A stretch of 64,000 nucleotides of DNA from Sideroxydans sp. (GTDB lineage Bacteria; Pseudomonadota; Gammaproteobacteria; Burkholderiales; Gallionellaceae), in NCBI GenBank assembly GCA_024636935.1, contig JAGXGC010000016.1, positions 1-64,000 of the forward strand. Direction: 5' to 3'. The first letter of the stretch is position 1, and each line of letters begins with the position of its first letter. The notes beneath the pieces were generated by a model. That model was not told where the DNA came from. It worked only from the letters and a program-made list of their open reading frames with translations, and did no database searches. Positions 1-7,781 of the stretch are shown here, piece by piece. A program made the position numbers and the translations under genes.

Positions 1-93
1 AACCGGAGAATCGATGCGAAAAACCAAAAAAACTTGACCCAACGTGAACACTTGAAGTAAAAACCAAACACCAGCACAACACGCCGTTCCGGC

Positions 94-126
94 GTTCACG
101 TTCGAGCAGAATCACTGTTCACGTTC
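94..126. repeat. Two 10-bp direct repeats, 23 bp apart
   Basis: GTTCACGTTC occurs at 94-103 and again at 117-126, each followed shortly by CAGAAT. The 8-mer ACGTGAAC at 42-49 is the reverse complement of the repeat core, so there are three related sites in about 90 bp. They lie just upstream of a gene fragment. They could be a regulator's binding sites or debris from rearrangement; the sequence alone cannot decide. Confidence 0.4.
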
Positions 127-149
127 ATCAGAATACGCACCTAGAGGGG

Positions 150-413
150 TTGCATCCAGATGCTCGGGGCAAGGCGATAGCCGTTTGGTGTTCGGCGAAT
201 CGTGGAAAGGCTTGGGACGTAATGATGCAGTCGGGCAATGCACCAGTTGGGGCGAAAGAATGCGTAAACCCGATCGCCGATATTGCAAAGCTGGCAACAG
301 AGTTGGGCATTTCAGGCACGCCGGGTCTCGTCTTTAGTAATGGGAAGTTGGTACCCGGCGCAATGACGGCGGAGCAGATCGAGAAATTTCTCAACGCGGC
401 CAGTAAATCTTAA
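150..413 (+). pseudogene. C-terminal fragment of a DsbC-type disulfide isomerase
   Basis: The 87-residue frame aligns by eye with the last third of periplasmic DsbC: an AVWCSANRGKAWD segment (IWC..K.KAFD in E. coli DsbC), a second Cys (KECVNP), then the thioredoxin-fold ISGTP cis-proline loop and SNGKLVPG. The N-terminal dimerisation domain and the CxxC active site are absent. The frame stays open upstream to about base 57, but that translation does not look like DsbC, and the only start near the homology is TTG at 150. It is best read as a remnant of a dsbC gene broken by rearrangement. A functional small thioredoxin-like protein is unlikely because it would have no redox site or signal peptide. 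Confidence 0.65.
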
Positions 414-628
414 GGCTATACAGCCACCGAACGCCATAGTTGTAAATCCCGCCAACATTATAGTAATGAGCGTGACTCCATCTTGATGGTAGTAGGCCTA
501 AGGTCTAATACGCTTAATAAATATGTTGGTTTAGTATTCCAGTGTGAAGATTATGGTCTTTTTCAGGGCTATGAAGTGTGTGTAGTTCAGTCAATTTAAA
601 GAAAAATAAATTAAGGAGTGAATCACAT

Positions 629-2413
629 ATGTTTGAGCAATTTAAGTTTTTCCGTTTTCGTGTATTACTCATGGCATTGCTTGCCTTGGGTACGTTCGGC
701 ATGTCCAATGCTGCCATGGCGGCTTGCGGCGGTAAAGATCAGCGCGCCTGCTGTGTGGGGGATGACTTTGGAGCGCGGGGTTGCCGTGCGGGGTTGACAG
801 AGCAAGGCAGTTGCAAGGATACATACGGCGCAGCAAGCTGTAAATGCAGCAACAAGCAGTCAAGTGTATTTTCTTCAGAAGGGGTGTGTCGAGATCTGAA
901 CTGTGGCAAGCTGAATCAGCGCCCATGTACAGTTGTCGAGCGTATTCCTTCGTGCGACGAAGGCCTCGTCGAACTGTCTGGCAAGTGCCGGCTTCCCAAC
1001 TGTGGTGCAAAAGGCCAGAACGCGTGTAATGCGATAGTTCAGGCAGCGCTGGGTCGGCAATCGTGCGACGAAGGCCTCGTCGAACTGTCTGGCAAGTGCC
1101 GGCTTCCCAACTGTGGTGCAAAAGGCCAGAACGCGTGTAATGCGATAGTTCAGGCAGCGCTACGTCGGCAATCGTGCGACGCAGGGCTTATCGAACGGTC
1201 TGGCAAGTGCCAGCTTCCCAATTGTGGTGGAGACGGCAAGGACGCGTGTAATCTGGATATTCAGATAGCGCTGGGTCGGTTATCTTGCGATGCAGGAAAT
1301 ATAGAGGTTGACGGCAAATGCTATAAGAAGGGTGCCTGCGGAGCGAATGGGCAGCGCCCCTGTACGTTATTAGCTGACAATATTTCTCCTTCGTGCAAAT
1401 CCGGCCTCATTGAAGACTTTGGTGCAAAGAAATGCGTCACCAACGCGAACCTTTCCTGCGGCAAGGTGAATAAGCGGGCATGCTTGATCATTGAGAGGCT
1501 TGCCGCGTGCGACACAGGGCTCTACCAAAAAAGAGGCCTGTTAGGCGACACCTGTGTTTCGCATGCTAACTCTGATCTACAAAAGGCTATAACAGTATTC
1601 GAGACGGTGGTAACAGAAACCGCCTCATGCCTGGATAAGATGCCCACGTTCGTGGATAACTTCGTCAAAGCCAACATAAAGTATATTTCCAAACCTGGCG
1701 GCTTAAAGAGAGACCTCCAGCGCGGAAATTTGCAGGTAATTGATCGTAAGATTTCTGCAAAGTTGAAGGAAAGCATGCCAGCGGGTTGCACGCCATTTTA
1801 TAAGTCCGTTTCCCTTTCCGTTGCTGCCGATGCCGGCATGGGGCTCAGCTTAGGTGATGAGGTGGGCGTCGTGATAAATCTGACCAATGATGGTCCTTCG
1901 GCTAAGATTTACCGCAGTGTTGCAGTGAGTGGTGGTCTTATCACGGGTGCGGGGGCAGCACTTAATATTGGTCTATTGACGGGCACCCCTTTGGAGGTGG
2001 ATGGTGAAGGCCTAGGGTTTGGCGCATCGTTTGGCCCCGAGGTCGTTGCTGCCGGCGTCGCCATCTCGTTCAATCCGGAGGCCCCAACGCCGAAACGCGG
2101 AACGCTCTATGTCTTTGACGTTGACCATTTTGCGGGGGTCGTGTTCTCGGTCAGTGCCGGCGCATCTATTGTGCCGGTCGATATACGGGCCACAAGCTCC
2201 CTTACGTCGATGCTCGACACAAATACATTAAAATTTGCGTCTAGTGACCAGGCTCTATGTGGTAAGGAAAATAATCGTCCGTGCTGGGTCATTGAGCGTC
2301 TTCCGTCTTGCGACGCGGGACTCAGGGAAGACTTCATATGGCACTCATGCATTAGTGGGCTAAACGGGTCGATCGGTGATTTCAAGGGTGCGATCTCGGA
2401 TGGAAAAAAATAG
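629..2413 (+). CDS. Secreted cysteine-rich repeat protein, unknown function
   Basis: Start ATG 629 is chosen because AAGGAG (613-618) lies 10 bases upstream; the frame is open further up without a ribosome site. The 594-residue product begins with a typical signal peptide (hydrophobic run, then AMAACGG), so it is exported. The next roughly 300 residues are about seven Cys-rich units built as CG..(N)xRxC...SCDxGLxE..GKC, each with four to five cysteines that probably pair as disulfides. Two of the units are almost identical at DNA level (see the repeat at 950-1171). A Gly/Ala/Val-rich beta-type domain without Cys follows (about 390-545), then one last Cys unit. I do not recognise the family. 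The flanking genes encode a secretin-like lipoprotein and a secreted propeller protein, so a surface or extracellular role is inferred. Confidence 0.75.
   Translation: MFEQFKFFRFRVLLMALLALGTFGMSNAAMAACGGKDQRACCVGDDFGARGCRAGLTEQGSCKDTYGAASCKCSNKQSSVFSSEGVCRDLNCGKLNQRPCTVVERIPSCDEGLVELSGKCRLPNCGAKGQNACNAIVQAALGRQSCDEGLVELSGKCRLPNCGAKGQNACNAIVQAALRRQSCDAGLIERSGKCQLPNCGGDGKDACNLDIQIALGRLSCDAGNIEVDGKCYKKGACGANGQRPCTLLADNISPSCKSGLIEDFGAKKCVTNANLSCGKVNKRACLIIERLAACDTGLYQKRGLLGDTCVSHANSDLQKAITVFETVVTETASCLDKMPTFVDNFVKANIKYISKPGGLKRDLQRGNLQVIDRKISAKLKESMPAGCTPFYKSVSLSVAADAGMGLSLGDEVGVVINLTNDGPSAKIYRSVAVSGGLITGAGAALNIGLLTGTPLEVDGEGLGFGASFGPEVVAAGVAISFNPEAPTPKRGTLYVFDVDHFAGVVFSVSAGASIVPVDIRATSSLTSMLDTNTLKFASSDQALCGKENNRPCWVIERLPSCDAGLREDFIWHSCISGLNGSIGDFKGAISDGKK
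950..1171 (+). repeat. Tandem 111-bp duplication inside the Cys-rich gene
   Basis: Bases 950-1050 and 1061-1161 are identical over 101 bases. The 10-base spacers after them differ at two positions (gggtcggcaa versus acgtcggcaa), giving a 111-bp (37-codon) period. A third, diverged unit starts at 1172. Identity at synonymous sites marks a recent in-frame unit duplication. Confidence 0.92.
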
Positions 2414-2452
2414 TGTTTAAAAAGTAGTGTTGAAGAAGTTCTAATACCTGCA

Positions 2453-2476
2453 AGGCGGCACCTCCGGGTGCCGCTT
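2453..2476 (+). terminator. Hairpin after the Cys-rich gene
   Basis: GCGGCACC (2455-2462), loop TCCG, GGTGCCGC (2467-2474) form a perfect 8-bp stem. It lies 40 bases after the stop codon and is followed by only a short T-rich stretch. It probably ends or attenuates transcription before the secretin gene. Confidence 0.55.
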
Positions 2477-2586
2477 ATGCAATCGCAACACTTAACTATT
2501 GATGATGTGAATACCGTGCAATTTCCTAAGCCAAGGGGCCGGAACGCGGCAGTCAAGAGGCCTAGAGAATAGGGATAGGGAACAAA

Positions 2587-4512
2587 ATGAAATATCTGAT
2601 TAAAGCGGCAGCTTCTGTCGCGCTTGTTGCTTATCTGACAGGTTGTGCAGCTTTCCCGTCTAAAAATGCCAAGGTAGATTATCCCGTGCTAACCGGGCAA
2701 TCACAGAAGATGCTTTCTGGCGTGCACCTTGATGATTTCATGAAAAATGCCACAGCCAAGGATTACAAGGTTGTTGTCGAAGGTATTAAAGCGCTAAAAG
2801 AAGGAAAGTTAAAAGAAGCATCGGACATTTTTAATGTTGCGCTTAAGCTCAATATTACCAGCGGCGAAATTCATACCCTTAATGCACTGGCCTACCATTT
2901 ACTGGCGCTTTCCGGCGACAAGGTAAAATTCGAGATGGCGGAGGAGGGATACCGTGTCGCCCTGAGGATGGATCCGTCCAACTGGTTGGCCAAATATCAA
3001 TTGGGATTGTGTTACCTCGATCAACGCAAGTACCGCCAAGCAGAGCTAAACTTGGTCCAAGCAGCATTGATTGGGCGCGACAATCCGCAACTGCTGCTCG
3101 ACTTGGCTACTGCCGCCTATTATGCGGGACATCCTCGGGTTGCCCAAGGGGCGCTGCTACACCTGGCGCAGGTTGCACCTGAACTTGCGAAAACCCCTGA
3201 TTACCTGCGTGCGGTAGTTATGACAAAAGCGGCACGTAATGATGCTGAGGGGGTAAAGGACGCGCTGGCGGAATATAGGGCGTTGCCTGCCTCACCCGAT
3301 GTAACAAAGCTTGTTAATCGAACCCTAGATTGGAGTGCATATTATAAAATTGCTCAATCTAAATCGGCTCTGCTAAAAACAGCATACCAGCCAAGCGACA
3401 GCTCTGGGTTCGAGCAAAGTCCCGAGACAGCCCAAATGCCAGATGGCGCTCCCACTGGCGAAAGCTCCGGGTTTGAGGAAAATCCAGAGCCAGCCAAAAC
3501 TCCGGACAGCATTCCTGATGATCAGAAAATGGTGGTGGTCGATGTGGTGCTGATTTCGACTCAGGAAGATGTGACGGAAACTTATGGGGTTAATCTGCTC
3601 AAGGGCTTGTCGCTGCAATATGGGGACGCAAACGGCCCGGCTTGGAGTTCCGCCGGCACAAAGACCACCAACATTGATCCTACCCAAGTAGATCCGGCTT
3701 ATACCACTTCAACCCAAACAATCACGCGGAGTATGAGTATCCCTTCGGTGTCCTATTCGCTCAACATTGCCAATGCGGTGAATTCCAACGACGAAATTAT
3801 CGCCAAGCCGAGTATTGTGGCTTTGTCCGGGCAGATGTCCGAGTTTTTCTCAGGTTCAGAGATTTCGGCTGCTGCGGTATCGGGTGGTGCGGGTGATTCT
3901 GTTTCGATCGAGAAGGAAATTGGGGTAAAACTTTCCGTGACACCAAATTTTTTGCCAGACGGCAAGGTTCGCTTGCAGATTGCAGCCCAGCGTACTTTTC
4001 TGACTACACCCTCAAACTCGGTAGTTTTTCAATACCGTCTAGACACCAGTAAGACAACGCTAAACTCTAATGTGGTTATGAAGCTTGGCGATACGCTTGT
4101 GCTGGGAGGGTTGATGGAGAGCGAGGATGCTAAGAGCGTCGATGGGGTGCCATATGTGCGGGCTATTCCGGTGTTGAATTTCCTGTTTTCGACACATGGA
4201 AAAATGAAATTCCGCAAATCTGTTTTGATCATGCTGACACCGCGTACCCCTATTTATGGCGGAAGATCCCAAGAAGACCGCAAGGCGGATCTGGCAGGTA
4301 TGAGTGAATATGAAAAGAGTGTTTCTCAACTTGAGTTGCGCAACTCAGATTGGTTCATGCCCAGACCAGTTATTGCCGAAGCGCGGGAAAAACTATCCTT
4401 GGGCGAGCTGACACGCGAGATTCAACTGGGCGATGTGAAGTTTGAACGATGGAATAAACGCGTAGCTAATGGCTATGTGGTCAATCAGGTGCTTGAACGC
4501 CTAGCCATTTGA
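2587..4512 (+). CDS. Secretin-like outer-membrane lipoprotein with N-terminal TPRs
   Basis: 641 residues. The signal peptide ends in a lipobox (LTGC, Cys20), so the protein is probably a lipoprotein of the outer membrane. Residues about 55-215 are helical TPR-like repeats (KLKEASDIFNVALKL, YRQAELNLVQAAL). A Pro/Ser-rich linker about 255-310 carries the repeated phrase SSGFE. Residues about 315-560 match the C-terminal secretin domain: VDVVLIST..DVTETYGVN, a PSIVALSG strand, VKLSVTP, KLGDTLVLGGL, then VPYVRAIPVLNFLFS and VLIMLTPRTP. The usual N0/N1 domains of GspD/PilQ are not visible; TPRs take their place. No ATPase, platform or pseudopilin genes are nearby, so what it exports is unknown. 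The Cys-rich and propeller neighbours are candidate partners. Confidence 0.82.
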   Translation: MKYLIKAAASVALVAYLTGCAAFPSKNAKVDYPVLTGQSQKMLSGVHLDDFMKNATAKDYKVVVEGIKALKEGKLKEASDIFNVALKLNITSGEIHTLNALAYHLLALSGDKVKFEMAEEGYRVALRMDPSNWLAKYQLGLCYLDQRKYRQAELNLVQAALIGRDNPQLLLDLATAAYYAGHPRVAQGALLHLAQVAPELAKTPDYLRAVVMTKAARNDAEGVKDALAEYRALPASPDVTKLVNRTLDWSAYYKIAQSKSALLKTAYQPSDSSGFEQSPETAQMPDGAPTGESSGFEENPEPAKTPDSIPDDQKMVVVDVVLISTQEDVTETYGVNLLKGLSLQYGDANGPAWSSAGTKTTNIDPTQVDPAYTTSTQTITRSMSIPSVSYSLNIANAVNSNDEIIAKPSIVALSGQMSEFFSGSEISAAAVSGGAGDSVSIEKEIGVKLSVTPNFLPDGKVRLQIAAQRTFLTTPSNSVVFQYRLDTSKTTLNSNVVMKLGDTLVLGGLMESEDAKSVDGVPYVRAIPVLNFLFSTHGKMKFRKSVLIMLTPRTPIYGGRSQEDRKADLAGMSEYEKSVSQLELRNSDWFMPRPVIAEAREKLSLGELTREIQLGDVKFERWNKRVANGYVVNQVLERLAI

Positions 4513-4526
4513 CAGGAGTTATAACT

Positions 4527-6878
4527 TTGTCACTGATACGAATAGCCCTATGCCTTTTGTCATTTTTTGTCTCTCTTTTGTGCGAGGCGAATACTTTTAC
4601 GGTGCAAAAACGATGGCATAACATCGGTGGCAGTGTTCGCTCGCTTTCAGTTGCATCTGACGGTCATGTCGCGGCAGTCGACGCAAATGACAGGCTCAAA
4701 GCATGGAGTGTGGCGAATCACTCTTGGAAATCGCTGCCATATAAGGGTGCGCGCGTGTTGGCACTGCCTGATGGGCATTACTATGCCGTCGGGCAAGATC
4801 AGCAGTTGATATATTTTAATGGGCGGCAACACCAGCCTGTAGGCATACGTGTGTTGGATGTCGCAGTCAGCGGAGATGGCAGCGTATATGCAATTCGTGC
4901 CGATGGGGCACTCATCCATAAAGCCGTAAAAAAAGACAAGTGGGAGCTGCTTGCCATGGTCGGCGGACGGCGCATTGTAGTGGCCCCCGATAATTCTCTC
5001 TGGCTTATGTTGGCTAATGCTGGTGTACCGGAGGGAGGAACGATTGCCCATTGGATTGGCGCTAAGCTTGAACACATTCCAGGAAAGGCGCTCGACATAG
5101 CTGTTGGTAGTGATGGTGCTGTGTTTGCTGTGAGCAGCGACGGCCTTTTGTATAAAAGGCTAGAAGCTAATAGCAAATGGATAAAGGAAAAAGCACCGGC
5201 TAACCTTGTGGCGATTGCAATCGGGCCGCAGGGAAATCCATGGGTCGCTAATGCGGCCGGTGTTGTTTTCACCCAGGCGGTCATTGACTCCGGCAAAGCG
5301 GATTATGTTGGAGCTATCGAGGCAAAAAAGGTTAGTGATCTTTCACCCATAACATGGATGAATACTAAAGCCAGTGCAGCCAGCCTTACTATCGCATCAG
5401 ATGGCAGCGTGTTTGCACTGGGTTCGGACAACTCAATTACTCGCTGGAGTAACAAACAGAAGCGCTTTCTTTCTTATCCGGGGCAGTTCGCCAAGATGGC
5501 TGCCGGGGTTAATGGAAATATATGGGGACTCGATGCGTCAGGCAAAATCTTACGCCGCGACGGTAGCGTATGGACACAAGTCGTTGGCGTAGCCTCGGAT
5601 ATTGCGATAGGGGGCGATGGTCAAGTTTATGCGAATACGTCATGGGGGCGTCTGCTCAAATATGATCCCGCCAGCGACTCCATGCAGTTCGCGCACGCCT
5701 TCATGCATTCTGTCGCGGTGGCACCCGATGGTGTGCCATGGGGGTTGGCCAAGGATGGAGTCGTGATGCGCTGCCCGACCAAGACCTGCCAGCAATTCAA
5801 GTTGCGTGCAAAAAGTTTGTCAATCGGCCCGGACGGTTCAGTTTTTGCGATCACATTTGGTGGGGCGCTCAAGCGTCTGCAAGAAAAACAGACCCAGTGG
5901 GACAACATTCCTTTGCCATCAAAGAAAGTGACGGCGGTTGCAGTTGGACCCAATGGCCTGCCATGGGTGGTGGCGGGAAATGGCCATGTGTATGCGGCAA
6001 GCTATTTTCCTCGGGATGAAAGCGCCGATCAATCTGAAGCTGCCGCGACATCTAGCCAGACTACCGGGAGCCAAGCTATAGCCGCGACGAAGACGGGTTT
6101 TAGCTTTCTGAAGAATGCAGCGTTCCAGAAGATTCGCATTCCAGCAGGTGCGAACAGGATTTCGACTGGTCAGGATGGTTCTGTGGTGATGTTTATCGGC
6201 TCGACAAGGCTTATTAGCTATGACAGAAAAAGGAATAGTTTCGCCGAAATAACTGGCTTGCCGAGTCATTGGCCTAGTCATCAAATTAAAAATATCACTG
6301 ATGCGAAATACGCTCCCGACGGTAAGCTCTGGATATTAGGCGCCGATAAAGACGGCATGGTGGAATATCAGGTATCAGGATCAACATACAAAAAGATATT
6401 TCTTCCAATTAAAAGGCAAACAACGCCAGTGAACGGATTGAATAGGAGTCTTGCCATTGCTCCCGATGGCACTGTTTATGTGGTCACTACAAAGGGCTAT
6501 ATTTATGTTCGGCCGGTTGGCGAATCGGCAGTCTCACGGATTCCACAATTTGGTCATCCGGTCAAGAAGCTTGTTGTTGCACGCTCAGGTGAACTCTGGA
6601 TGATTGGCACTGACGGGTTCGTGTATGAGATAGTCAACGGAAAGGCACTCCCACCCGGGGGTAAGTGGTTCAAGGGAACGGATATTGCTGCTGGGCGTGA
6701 TGGAAGTGTTTACATCACAACGGACTTGTGGGGTAAAAATCATCCCGCCAAGTGGAACGCAGCAAATAAGACTTGGGATAAGTATAAAGTGGTGGCGGAT
6801 TCTATAGGCATTGATGGTGATGGGAAGCTGTGGCTTTACGAAAATGCGAAACCGAATCAGGTTCTGCGTGAAAAATAA
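4527..6878 (+). CDS. Secreted beta-propeller (tectonin/WD-like repeat) protein
   Basis: TTG 4527 is preferred as start: AGGAG at 4514-4518 is 8 bases away and the signal peptide (LSLIRIALCLLSFFVSLLCEA) then begins properly. An upstream TTG at 4509 overlaps the secretin stop and lacks a ribosome site. The 783-residue mature protein is a chain of roughly 35-45 residue repeats built on (A)xxxDGSVxAxxxDGxLxR..., for example IASDGSVFAL and VAPDGVPWGL, as in tectonin-type or other beta-propellers. There are enough for two propellers, separated by a Ser/Ala/Thr-rich linker near residues 500-530. It lies 14 bases after the secretin gene, so co-transcription is likely. It is probably a secreted or surface binding protein; no enzymatic motif is seen. 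Confidence 0.72.
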   Translation: MSLIRIALCLLSFFVSLLCEANTFTVQKRWHNIGGSVRSLSVASDGHVAAVDANDRLKAWSVANHSWKSLPYKGARVLALPDGHYYAVGQDQQLIYFNGRQHQPVGIRVLDVAVSGDGSVYAIRADGALIHKAVKKDKWELLAMVGGRRIVVAPDNSLWLMLANAGVPEGGTIAHWIGAKLEHIPGKALDIAVGSDGAVFAVSSDGLLYKRLEANSKWIKEKAPANLVAIAIGPQGNPWVANAAGVVFTQAVIDSGKADYVGAIEAKKVSDLSPITWMNTKASAASLTIASDGSVFALGSDNSITRWSNKQKRFLSYPGQFAKMAAGVNGNIWGLDASGKILRRDGSVWTQVVGVASDIAIGGDGQVYANTSWGRLLKYDPASDSMQFAHAFMHSVAVAPDGVPWGLAKDGVVMRCPTKTCQQFKLRAKSLSIGPDGSVFAITFGGALKRLQEKQTQWDNIPLPSKKVTAVAVGPNGLPWVVAGNGHVYAASYFPRDESADQSEAAATSSQTTGSQAIAATKTGFSFLKNAAFQKIRIPAGANRISTGQDGSVVMFIGSTRLISYDRKRNSFAEITGLPSHWPSHQIKNITDAKYAPDGKLWILGADKDGMVEYQVSGSTYKKIFLPIKRQTTPVNGLNRSLAIAPDGTVYVVTTKGYIYVRPVGESAVSRIPQFGHPVKKLVVARSGELWMIGTDGFVYEIVNGKALPPGGKWFKGTDIAAGRDGSVYITTDLWGKNHPAKWNAANKTWDKYKVVADSIGIDGDGKLWLYENAKPNQVLREK

Positions 6879-7241
6879 TTGGGCTGTACGTGGCAATTTG
6901 AACTAATCGAAAACCTGTCGGCATTTTCGATAAGCAGACCCTCGAGGTCAATAAAATTCGGTTGCCAGTAAGCGGGAGATTTGGCCGATCAGGGAGCGTT
7001 CGTTGCGAGTTTCCTGGAGGTCAGCTTTGTGCCATTAGGCCTCCTCACGTAAGTCACCAAAACCGATCTTATCGATCTAAAAACTTATCTAGGAACTCGC
7101 CTAGACCAAAATGCATCTGCACTTTGGCAGATTTTGTGGGTGCCAATATAATGCTCGCCAAGCTATTGGGGTAGTTCTGTCCCAGCTGCTCTCCTCCTGT
7201 GGTCGGTCGTAGATCGCCCTTTTCATGCCATATATCTGCCA

Positions 7242-7364
7242 ATGAACGAGACATTGAAAGAAGTCCTTCAATATCTTGAAGCGCGTGGTACGCGATTTGA
7301 CACGGAAATCGCGGCGACGACAGGTGTTCCACCATACTCGTACATATCTATGTGTCAGAGCTAG
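7242..7364 (+). CDS. Possible 40-residue protein or gene remnant
   Basis: ATG 7242 opens 40 codons (beginning MNETLKEVLQYLEARGTRFD) ending in TAG 7362-7364. The N-terminal 30 residues read like the first helices of a small winged-helix regulator (LxxVLxYLEARGTRxDxEIAxxTGVP), then continue for a few non-matching residues (PYSYISMCQS). This pattern suggests a frameshifted or truncated small DNA-binding protein. No strong ribosome site precedes it. Function unknown. Confidence 0.3.
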   Translation: MNETLKEVLQYLEARGTRFDTEIAATTGVPPYSYISMCQS

Positions 7365-7524
7365 CCGCACAAATAGAGGTGATGTTGTGTCAATCAATAA
7401 GATTTCGGAAGGAGCAGAAAATTGAGGGAACTCTTTGCTGGTTGACTGGTTACGTTCCTCCTGCTTCTCCAAGCAGAAAACCTAAAGCATAGCTACAGAT
7501 TCAATTTGTGATTTAGTTGAATGA

Positions 7525-7563
7525 CCTCTATCCTCTATCCTCTATCCTCTATCCTCTATCCTC
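7525..7563. repeat. Heptanucleotide tandem repeat (CCTCTAT)5.6
   Basis: Five perfect copies of CCTCTAT (7525-7559) plus CCTC (7560-7563). It lies about 220 bp upstream of the DUF1302 gene start. Such arrays change copy number by slipped-strand mispairing. Confidence 0.95.
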
Positions 7564-7643
7564 ATCGTCTAAGATGACCCAATGCAAGCTGAAGCTTTAA
7601 GGCTGAAAGGTGTCTAGTGTTTCGGGGGCGATTCAATGTGGGA

Positions 7644-7665
7644 TCGTCCACTTTCAGTTGGACGA
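7644..7665. promoter_or_regulatory. 7-bp inverted repeat upstream of the DUF1302 gene
   Basis: TCGTCCA (7644-7650), 8-base spacer, TGGACGA (7659-7665), about 115 bp before the start of the next gene. Size and spacing suit a dimeric regulator's operator. No terminator T-tract follows. Confidence 0.35.
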
Positions 7666-7781
7666 CTTAATCCAAAGATTTATTGTAGGTGTTGTAGACT
7701 CCCCACATTAATTGTCAATAAGCTAATGCTAATTGATTTAGCCAAGCTGATATTTCCACTGTTTCAGGTGCTTGTGACTGT

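Larger units (their letters stand above)
6879..7781. other. 903-bp intergenic stretch, nearly gene-free
   Basis: No frame here looks convincingly coding. It contains one 40-codon candidate (7242-7364), the heptanucleotide array at 7525-7563 and a short inverted repeat at 7644-7665. The rest is A+T-richer than neighbouring coding DNA, with many stops in all frames. Confidence 0.6.

Noticed and set aside
1-149. N-terminal part of DsbC upstream of the fragment
   Set aside because: The frame is open but the translation has no DsbC resemblance and no CxxC site.
7101-7472. 123-codon minus-strand frame in the intergenic region
   Set aside because: Irregular composition, no ribosome site, no recognisable motif.
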